Positions 52,266 through 57,551 of a stretch of 57,551 bases of DNA are shown here, in pieces. The stretch comes from Candidatus Saccharimonadota bacterium (GTDB lineage Bacteria; Patescibacteriota; Saccharimonadia; Saccharimonadales; Saccharimonadaceae): the NCBI GenBank assembly GCA_009777315.1, contig WRMD01000005.1, positions 1 to 57,551 on the forward strand. Reading direction: 5' to 3'. The notes under the pieces are model-generated. The model did not search any database. It was not told the origin of the DNA and saw nothing but the letters and a program-made list of their open reading frames with translations. The translations under genes and the position numbers were made by a program. How positions within the stretch are numbered: the stretch's first letter is position 1; each line of letters opens with the position of its first letter.

Positions 52266-53558
52266 CTATTGTGGGTGCCGCGCAATGACGGCCTGAGCTT
52301 CGCTGCTATCGATATTGACGATAGCGACGAATCGGTTGGCTTCATTAAGGGGGTCGCTCGAGTCAAAACGGTCGTTTTCCCAAGCGGTGCCGCGAGTGAC
52401 GATTTGGTCAGGGCGGGCGCCGGCCGCGACCATAATACGGGCCGCGTACTCTGCGCGTTCGCGGGATAGGTTAGCGCTGCCACTCAAAGTTGGGTTAGCA
52501 ACGCGTGCGGTGCCGCCATAAACCAAAACCGTAATGTCCGGGCGGGAGGCGAGAATCTCGCCAATAGCGCCCAGGAGTTCTTCGGCTTGTTCGCGGTGGA
52601 TGGGGTCGGCCGTGTTGGCGATGAAGCGAAGGTGTTCATTGAGCACAATGGCTTCCATGAAATCTTCTTCCTCGTCAATTTCGGGGGCCGGGGCTGGCGG
52701 TTCGACTTCAAAAATCTCACCAAGCGAGCCTTCATGACCATCCATGGGTACAAGGGTAACATGAGGTAGAGTGCCCCGTGCGTTGTCGTCGGCGCTGACA
52801 GAGTCGACAAAGTTAATCGTCGCTCCGCTGCCTTCAAAAACGATGGCTTGCCAGAGATTCTCCAACCATTCCAGCTGCATTACATCAGGCTGGTCTTGGT
52901 CGTCGGCGGTGTGGCCGAGACCAATCCAGGTGATTTGGGTGCCGGACGGAAATTCGGGAATCATGCGGCGAGAGGCCAAAATACTAACGATGTCCTCGAT
53001 GCCATAGTCGGTGGGGTGCTCTCCGCTGCTTATTAACCCAAAGGGTAAAGCTTGCATGTCCAGAGGCATCTTGGTCTGTAGACCGGAATGCATGATGATG
53101 ACATGCCTGCGATAGCCGCTGCCGAAACCGTCCAGCCAAGTGGCGGCGGCGTTCAGCGCGGCGAGCGGGTTGGTTTCTTCGCTACGAGCGGTCGCGTTTT
53201 CAGTCAACAAAGTGGCAAGTTCTCCCGGCCAAAAATCCCGGCGCTCGTTGCGCTCGGAGGTGGGGTCGCCAAAAATGCCGGAGTCCACAGCGCGGTACTC
53301 GGCAACAGTGACTACGCGACGGGCGTCTCCGTCGAGGATGACGCGGCCGACGCTGCTACCATTCCAGGTAGCGTCGGTGAGGATTCTTTGCACATGGCTG
53401 TTCTTGTAGTCGGGGCTGGCGCTATTGGCGACCGGTCCGACTGCAAAAACGACGGCCAAGCTGCGGTCCTCGTTTTGCGGGTAATTGTTACCGCTGCATG
53501 CGGTAAGGGCTGACAACGCTAACAGTAGCGTCAGTAGCGGCAAGGCTACTTTTCTCAT
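52266..53558 (-). CDS. OmpA-C-like lipoprotein with von Willebrand-like region
   Basis: 430 residues. Lipoprotein signal MRKVALPLLTLLLALSALTA followed by Cys21. A middle region with a Rossmann-like strand (RRHVIIMHSGLQT) and later ITWIGLGHTAD resembles von Willebrand A-type folds, though the metal motif is not clear. The C-terminal 120 residues look like an OmpA/MotB peptidoglycan-binding domain (DITVLVYGGTA, ANLSRERAEYAARIMVAAGA, GTAWENDRF, NRFVAIV). Probably tethers the membrane to peptidoglycan. First gene of a three-gene operon under a promoter with a structured leader. Confidence 0.82.
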   Translation of the reverse strand: MRKVALPLLTLLLALSALTACSGNNYPQNEDRSLAVVFAVGPVANSASPDYKNSHVQRILTDATWNGSSVGRVILDGDARRVVTVAEYRAVDSGIFGDPTSERNERRDFWPGELATLLTENATARSEETNPLAALNAAATWLDGFGSGYRRHVIIMHSGLQTKMPLDMQALPFGLISSGEHPTDYGIEDIVSILASRRMIPEFPSGTQITWIGLGHTADDQDQPDVMQLEWLENLWQAIVFEGSGATINFVDSVSADDNARGTLPHVTLVPMDGHEGSLGEIFEVEPPAPAPEIDEEEDFMEAIVLNEHLRFIANTADPIHREQAEELLGAIGEILASRPDITVLVYGGTARVANPTLSGSANLSRERAEYAARIMVAAGARPDQIVTRGTAWENDRFDSSDPLNEANRFVAIVNIDSSEAQAVIARHPQ

Positions 53559-53639
53559 GATACATCTCTCCTTTTGGTATGTTTTGGGGTCGAACAGAGA
53601 CATGGTCCATTAGTCCATCTTATCCTAACAAATGTGTAA

Positions 53640-53761
53640 AGATACAGCTGATGAACGCTCTGGCATGCCAGAGTTAGGGAGAGGCCTCTCCCTAACAACC
53701 TCCCATATAAAGGGAGGCTTGTTCTTGCTTACAGTATAGCACAAGAGGCACAAAAAGTCAA
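53640..53761 (-). promoter_or_regulatory. Promoter and triple-hairpin leader of the lipoprotein operon
   Basis: TTGACT (53756-53761), spacer 17, TATACT (53733-53738). Downstream come three consecutive hairpins: CCTCCC/GGGAGG with a TTTATAT loop, a perfect 22-bp palindrome TTAGGGAGAGG/CCTCTCCCTAA, and CTCTGGCA/TGCCAGAG. A further 90 nt lead to AAGGAGAG before the ATG at 53558. Confidence 0.75.
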
Positions 53762-53786
53762 TAGTTATTATGGTAATTTGTGGATT

Positions 53787-55664
53787 TTAGTGGAGCTTGA
53801 CAGAGGTGGGGAGGGTTGCTTTTTCGAGGATTTTAGTGACTTCTTGTTGATCGAGGGTTTCTTTTTCGAGGAGAACTTTGGCTAGATGATCGAGGAAGGT
53901 GCGGTTGGATTTAAGGACGATTTCAGCGCGTTTGGCGGCTTCTTCGGTGAGGGCGGCGACTTCGGTGTCGATTTCTTTGATGATGTCTTCGGAGAAGGGT
54001 TTGACGACGCCGGCGAAAAAGCCGCTATCAGAGGTGGGGAAGACTTGGTGACGGAGCTTCTTGCCCATGCCTTCTTCGGTAATCATGGCGCGAGAGAGCT
54101 CGGCGACGTGACGGAGATCGGAGCCGGCACCAGTGGTGACGGCGTCGACGCCGTAGACTAGCTGCTCGGCGATGCGGCCGCCCATGGCGCGGGCCATGAT
54201 GTCTTTGAATTCGTAAATACTCTTGTAGCTGCGGTCTTCGGGCGGGAGGAACCAAGTGACGCCGCCGGTGCGGCCGCGGGGGATGATGGTGACTTTGTGG
54301 ACGGGATCGGAGTCGGGGAGAAGGTGGCCGACGATGGCGTGGCCGGCTTCGTGGTAGGCGGTGAGCTCGCGTTCATGTTGGGTGAGGGCTTTGTTTTTGC
54401 GCTCGGGGCCGATGGCGACCTTTTCGAAGGCTTCGGTGAGGTCGGCATTGATGACTTCTTTGCGGCCGGCGCGTGCAGCCATGATGGCGGCTTCGTTGGC
54501 GACATTGGCGAGGTCTGCCCCTGATAAGCCGGCGGTTTTGGCGGCGAGGGCGTCGAGGTCGAGCTTTTGATGGGGTTTGTTTTTGAAGTGGACAGCGAGG
54601 ATGGCTTCGCGGTCGATGCGCTCGGGGAGAGTGACGTTGATGTGGCGGTCGAAGCGGCCGGGGCGGAGGAGGGCGCGGTCGAGCATGTCGACGCGGTTGG
54701 TGGCGGCGATGACGATGACGCCGGTTTTGCCGTCGAAACCGTCCATTTCGGTGAGGATTTGGTTGAGCGTCTGCTCGTCTTCGCGGCCGGCGCCACCGCG
54801 AGCGTCGCGCTTGTGACCGACGGCGTCGATTTCGTCGATGAAAATGATGCTGGGGGAGTTTTTCTTGGCTTTGTCGAAGAGGTCGCGGACGCGAGAGGCG
54901 CCGACACCGACGAACATTTCGGCAAATTCGGAGCCGGAGATCGAGAAGAATGGGACGCCAGCTTCGCCTGCGACGGCGCGAGCCATGAGGGTTTTACCGG
55001 TGCCGGGGTCGCCGGCGAGGAGGAGCCCGGAAGGGATCTTGGCGCCGAGGGCTTCGTATTTCTTGGGGGATTTGAGGAAATCGACGACTTCTTGGAGGTC
55101 TTGTTTGGCGTGATCGTTGCCGGCGATGTCAGCGAAAGTGACCTTTTTGCCGTCGGTGCCATAGAGGCGGGCGCGGGATTTGCCGAAGTTCATGGATTGG
55201 CTGGATTGGGCGGAGAGGTTACGCATCATGAGGAAGAAAAGGACGCCGATAATGATGATGGGGATGAGGAGGAGGGAGGCGTCGAGGACGATGTCCCAGA
55301 AGCGGGAGGGTTCGCTGATGGTGACTTCGGTGGAGTTGTGTTCGAGGCCTTGCTCCCAGATGGAGCTGCCGGCTTCTTTTCTGGAGCGTTCGGTGGGTTC
55401 TTCGGAGCCGACGGGGGTGATAATGACTTCGGTGCCGGTGATTTCGAGCCTACTGATCTCGCCGGCGTTGGCGCGGCGGATGACGTCAGAAATCGGGACT
55501 TCTTCAAGGGATTCGCCACCGGCTTGAGTCATGCCGATGAGCCAGAGGGCGCCAAAAATGATAATGAGCCAGAAAAAGATGGAACGGAAAAAACTGCCTG
55601 GGTGAGACTTTTTTGATTTATTATTCTGGGCTGGTTTGCCGACGTTACCGGTGTATTTTGGCAC
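53787..55664 (-). CDS. ftsH: ATP-dependent zinc metalloprotease FtsH
   Basis: 625 residues. TM1 near 28-45 ([15 protein letters not shown]), a periplasmic domain, TM2 near 130-152 ([17 protein letters not shown]), an AAA domain with Walker [12 protein letters not shown], Walker [12 protein letters not shown] and second region of homology [20 protein letters not shown], and the zinc protease with [10 protein letters not shown] and distal Asp in the AGSDLRH region. Degrades membrane and regulatory proteins. GTG start with AAGGAG 5 nt upstream. The 88-nt leader consists almost entirely of two-hairpin repeat copy 5. Confidence 0.97.
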   Translation of the reverse strand: MPKYTGNVGKPAQNNKSKKSHPGSFFRSIFFWLIIIFGALWLIGMTQAGGESLEEVPISDVIRRANAGEISRLEITGTEVIITPVGSEEPTERSRKEAGSSIWEQGLEHNSTEVTISEPSRFWDIVLDASLLLIPIIIIGVLFFLMMRNLSAQSSQSMNFGKSRARLYGTDGKKVTFADIAGNDHAKQDLQEVVDFLKSPKKYEALGAKIPSGLLLAGDPGTGKTLMARAVAGEAGVPFFSISGSEFAEMFVGVGASRVRDLFDKAKKNSPSIIFIDEIDAVGHKRDARGGAGREDEQTLNQILTEMDGFDGKTGVIVIAATNRVDMLDRALLRPGRFDRHINVTLPERIDREAILAVHFKNKPHQKLDLDALAAKTAGLSGADLANVANEAAIMAARAGRKEVINADLTEAFEKVAIGPERKNKALTQHERELTAYHEAGHAIVGHLLPDSDPVHKVTIIPRGRTGGVTWFLPPEDRSYKSIYEFKDIMARAMGGRIAEQLVYGVDAVTTGAGSDLRHVAELSRAMITEEGMGKKLRHQVFPTSDSGFFAGVVKPFSEDIIKEIDTEVAALTEEAAKRAEIVLKSNRTFLDHLAKVLLEKETLDQQEVTKILEKATLPTSVKLH

Positions 55665-55682
55665 AAAACTCCTTATTTCATT

Positions 55683-55749
55683 AAGAAAACCAAGGTTTTC
55701 TTCCTTTCCTTAACTAAGTTCAGAAACTGCGAAGTGAATTCGCATTTCT
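55683..55749 (-). repeat. Two-hairpin repeat, copy 5 (ftsH leader)
   Basis: Minus strand: hairpin A (55722-55749; AGAAA, TGCGAA with TTCGCA, TTTCT, loop TTCAC, one bulged base), linker with AGTTAAGGAAAGG, hairpin B (55683-55702; AAGAAAACC, TT, GGTTTTCTT). The ftsH -10 TATAAT (55756-55761) places the RNA start at the first base of hairpin A. Confidence 0.75.
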
Positions 55750-55769
55750 AAACGTATTATATCATATGT

Positions 55770-55793
55770 TGAACCCCGCTACGAGAGCGGGGC
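55770..55793 (-). terminator. Terminator at the end of the 55779 gene
   Basis: Minus strand GCCCCGCT, loop CTCGT, AGCGGGGTT. The stop codon TAG of the gene lies in the loop/3' arm, so translation to the stop could hinder terminator folding. Confidence 0.65.
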
Positions 55794-56198
55794 TGGGGAG
55801 CACTTCGACAAATAACCAGCCATACAGCGAGAAGCGTGGTGCTGTATGCGATGCTGGGTCTCTTGGCTGGTGTGGCTTTGCGGTATGGTGATAGGTACAA
55901 AGGACACTTCGTCGCCAAAAAGTTCGATTGTCACGCTGACCACCTCTTCGCCCGCTTCGAGCCTGAGTAGCATTTGCGCATAGTGATGCTCTACATACTC
56001 AAGTAACCACGGTGCTTCGTCATGGTAGATTTGAATCCTCCTCATAGGGTCGTTTGGGTACACGACGGCGACCATGTAAATCGTGAGGCGAACCTCCAGA
56101 TAGGCGGCGTAGTGGCTGATGGCTTCTAAACCTTTCCGAGCTACTTCTCTGATGTAGTCTCGGAGCGTGATGTACCTGATGTTTTGAGCCAATTTCAA
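55779..56198 (-). CDS. Hypothetical protein
   Basis: About 137-139 residues, not recognised. Helical first part (IRYITLRDYIREVARKGLEA), then RLTIYMVAVVYPNDPMRRIQ, and a histidine-rich C-terminal region (HTSQETQHRIQHHASRC). No signal peptide. It uses a TTG start, either 56198 or 56192; TAAAGGAGGT stands just upstream, and the second TTG gives the better spacing. Promoter TTGCAA, spacer 17, TATAAT on the minus strand at about 56274-56302, with a CTTCAT/ATGAAG hairpin in the leader. Confidence 0.65.
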   Translation of the reverse strand: MKLAQNIRYITLRDYIREVARKGLEAISHYAAYLEVRLTIYMVAVVYPNDPMRRIQIYHDEAPWLLEYVEHHYAQMLLRLEAGEEVVSVTIELFGDEVSFVPITIPQSHTSQETQHRIQHHASRCMAGYLSKCSPAPLS

Positions 56199-56330
56199 AA
56201 ACCTCCTTTAAGAATAGTCGCTACCTTCATGGGGTGGGGCTATATGAAGGTGCGCTGGTGCTGCTGCTGGCATTATAACACGAAATGTGTGGCTTTGCAA
56301 TGGGGCTTTAAGGGGTAAGCATAAGGAGTA

Positions 56331-56359
56331 TTGACTTTTTGAGACGAGTGTGCTATAAT
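56331..56359 (+). promoter_or_regulatory. Promoter of GPGTD protein A
   Basis: TTGACT (56331-56336), spacer 17 ending AGTGTGC, TATAAT (56354-56359). The leader holds AGGATGGG/CCCATCCT, a stable hairpin before the ribosome binding site AGGAGG. Confidence 0.82.
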
Positions 56360-56438
56360 GGTGGCAGGATGGGGGATGTGTTATTCTTTTTGCCCATCCT
56401 AATGCAACTTAAAATACTCAAAAATAGGAGGTAATACC

Positions 56439-56687
56439 ATGCATGAATTAGGAAAACAGTGGCTGGCATTGATGAAGGACGTAGATTTCCAAAGGGAGAC
56501 GTACGGACCCGGTACAGACAGAGAGGCGAGTTCACAACGCCAAGCCGACGCTATCGGCCCTGAAGCGAACCCCGCCCGCGTGCAATACTATGAAGAAAAG
56601 GCGGAGAAAGTTCGTAATGACCGCGGTCCTGGGACCGATTCCGAGGACGCATACCTGAAGTTGGCGACTAAATACCGCACCGCATAA
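56439..56687 (+). CDS. GPGTD-repeat protein A
   Basis: 82 residues, highly charged, no Cys, no signal. Two related units of about 45 residues, each ending in the motif GPGTD: ETYGPGTDREASSQRQADA and NDRGPGTDSEDAYLKLATK, separated by a helix with EEKAEKVR. Not a family I recognise. AGGAGG with good spacing and a strong promoter indicate a well-expressed gene. A related gene lies convergently at 56808. Confidence 0.75.
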   Translation: MHELGKQWLALMKDVDFQRETYGPGTDREASSQRQADAIGPEANPARVQYYEEKAEKVRNDRGPGTDSEDAYLKLATKYRTA

Positions 56688-56762
56688 CTAAGCAATAATC
56701 TTTAGTCCTAATCTTCACCCTAACCCCTTAGCCCCTGCATAATCGCATTTTGAGTAATTTAG

Positions 56763-56788
56763 AAAGCGCCCCTTTTGGGGCGCTTTTA
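56763..56788. terminator. Shared bidirectional terminator
   Basis: AAAGCGCCCC, loop TTTT, GGGGCGCTTT between the two convergent GPGTD genes; flanked by A and T on either side. Confidence 0.88.
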
Positions 56789-56807
56789 CCTTTGGTTGGT
56801 ATGTCGG

Positions 56808-57092
56808 CTATGCTGCTTTTTCGCGAAGAGCTTTGGCTTGTTGACGCAAATTCCACTCGGAATCGGTGCCGGGACCTTGAGATTCTCGGATTTTGTCCGC
56901 TTGTTCTTCTAGGTGCTTGATGCGAGCCTCGTCCGCTTCAGCACCCAGAGCGTTGGCCTGGTTTCGCAAGCTTGCCTCTCGATCTGTACCCGGGCCTTCG
57001 TTGTTACGAATAGCATCAGCTTCTTTGGTCAAGGCGCCCCATTGAGAGCCGACTTCATTCTCGCCACCGTTCGAGCCTAATGTCTCCGCCAT
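56808..57092 (-). CDS. GPGTD-repeat protein B
   Basis: 94 residues, paralogue of protein A with the same two-unit plan: NNEGPGTDREASLRNQANAL, ARIKHLEEQADKIRESQ, then GPGTDSEWNLRQQAKALREK. The helix between the motifs aligns with that of A. N-terminal ten residues rich in Gly/Asn. AAGGAGG before the ATG; -10 TATAAT preceded by TGT about 25 bp upstream, close against cassette 5. Small, abundant, nucleic-acid- or protein-binding roles are possible, but nothing is known. Confidence 0.75.
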   Translation of the reverse strand: MAETLGSNGGENEVGSQWGALTKEADAIRNNEGPGTDREASLRNQANALGAEADEARIKHLEEQADKIRESQGPGTDSEWNLRQQAKALREKAA

Positions 57093-57142
57093 AATTAACC
57101 TCCTTTTAGTTCTGGTTTGATTATAACATAACTCCCCACCCC

Positions 57143-57340
57143 CTACGGGTAGACACAGCGGAGGGACATGCCATGACTTTTGTGGTAGCCATTAACAGCT
57201 GGCCAGGCACGTCCGTCATCAATATATACGTGCGTAACACTTGCATCAGAGGTTAGAGAGGATGTATGAATTCGTAAAAAGACAGACTGTGCATGCAGGG
57301 TATTAGAAACCCAAAACTCGCCCGCCGAGACAGTGGCGAA
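57143..57340 (-). pseudogene. Silent FISUMP-like C-terminal cassette 5
   Basis: 65 codons plus TAG: FATVSAGEFWVSNTLH at the start, a threonine/serine-rich middle (SSLTSDASVTHVYID), end GMSLRCVYP. The 3' flank GGGGGTGGGGAG runs into the -10 of GPGTD gene B, so the cassette forms that gene's upstream promoter region. No promoter or start of its own. Confidence 0.8.
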
Positions 57341-57345
57341 GTTCT

Positions 57346-57551
57346 TAGACTTGCTTTTATGTGTTGACTTGTTATAAAATGATACTAATGAGGCTTACCT
57401 AGTAAACCTCTTTGGGTTGTTAGGCGCGTCTTAGGACGCGCTAACTATTTGGCCACCCTAAACCCCCGGCTATGCCGGGGGCAAGGCTTTAGCGTCATTA
57501 TGGCTGTTGCCATTCTAAAACCTCCCGGTGCTAGACTAAGATTGCGGTCTG
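57346..57551. other. Gene-free end of window with two strong hairpins
   Basis: No ORF is convincing. GCGCGTC-TTAG-GACGCGC at about 57424-57441 resembles a hairpin in the 23S-5S spacer, and CCCCCGGC-TAT-GCCGGGGG is at 57463-57481. A TTGACT at 57364 has no -10 at proper distance. It may be the leader of a gene beyond the window. Confidence 0.4.

Noticed and set aside
54567-55616. 349-residue ORF antisense to ftsH
   Set aside because: Low-complexity acidic product opposite a certain gene; no promoter or ribosome binding site.

Overview
The window looks like a chromosomal segment of a Candidatus Saccharibacteria (TM7) or closely related Patescibacteria genome. The reasons are: a compact ribosomal/RNA-polymerase gene set (infA-rpmJ-rpsM-rpsK-rpsD-rpoA-rplQ-rplM-rpsI, secY, rplJ-rplL, rplA, rpoB-rpoC); cysteine-free L36 and beta-prime zinc sites; many promoters whose -10 box lies 5-9 nt before the start codon (leaderless mRNAs); TGA used as a stop; and few biosynthetic genes but many small secreted or envelope proteins of unknown function. 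The taxonomic call is an inference from gene content, not from a database search.

Layout. 1-600: a strong promoter running straight into a terminator, and a small possible toxin. 0.7-4.9 kb: topA, an alkyltransferase and lysS. 4.9-6.5 kb: accessory island with a long inverted repeat, silent cassettes 1 and 2, and a Phd/ParE-type toxin-antitoxin pair. 6.5-13.6 kb: greA, proS, alr, a secreted CHAP-like protein and clpC. 13.7-21.4 kb: ribosomal proteins, rpoA, sortase, secY, rplL and rplJ with an L10 leader. 21.4-26.4 kb: a heterodimeric ABC exporter behind rplA, and a hypothetical gene. 26.6-30.3 kb: 23S and 5S rRNA with no 16S or tRNA upstream. 30.3-39.3 kb: cassette 3, rpoB, rpoC, pgk. 39.3-40.5 kb: second accessory island with a three-way-junction element, a poly-G promoter, a second greA and cassette 4. 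40.5-48 kb: membrane-anchored thioredoxin, tRNA-Leu, secreted HNH nuclease, metallophosphoesterase, and the iscU-iscS-nrdG-nrdD operon with NrdR-box-like sites. 48.1-48.7 kb: an unassigned RNA of about 560 nt with its own promoter and terminator. 48.7-57.5 kb: queA, several unknown genes, an OmpA-like lipoprotein operon, ftsH, a pair of GPGTD-repeat proteins and cassette 5.

The most striking signal is a family of five dispersed cassettes of 192-213 bp (5183-5374, 6235-6438, 30460-30660, 40237-40449, 57143-57340). Each is an open frame that begins with exactly the codons for FATV, has no promoter or start, diverges almost completely in the middle, and ends with exactly the codons for LRCVYP-stop followed by a G-rich flank. 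They read like the variable C-terminal half of a Fibrobacter-type (FISUMP-like) surface domain. Conserved ends around hypervariable interiors suggest silent donor cassettes for recombinational variation of a surface protein encoded outside the window. Two adjoin the two greA genes. One of those greA genes appears to be driven by a promoter whose -35/-10 spacer contains a run of twelve G, a classic phase-variation arrangement.

A second unexplained family is a two-hairpin element present five times (6054-6131, 20526-20616, 30344-30411, 39597-39662, 55683-55749). It has compensatory stem changes, a conserved loop and a conserved purine linker, and it lies in the 5' leader of ftsH and directly before rplL.
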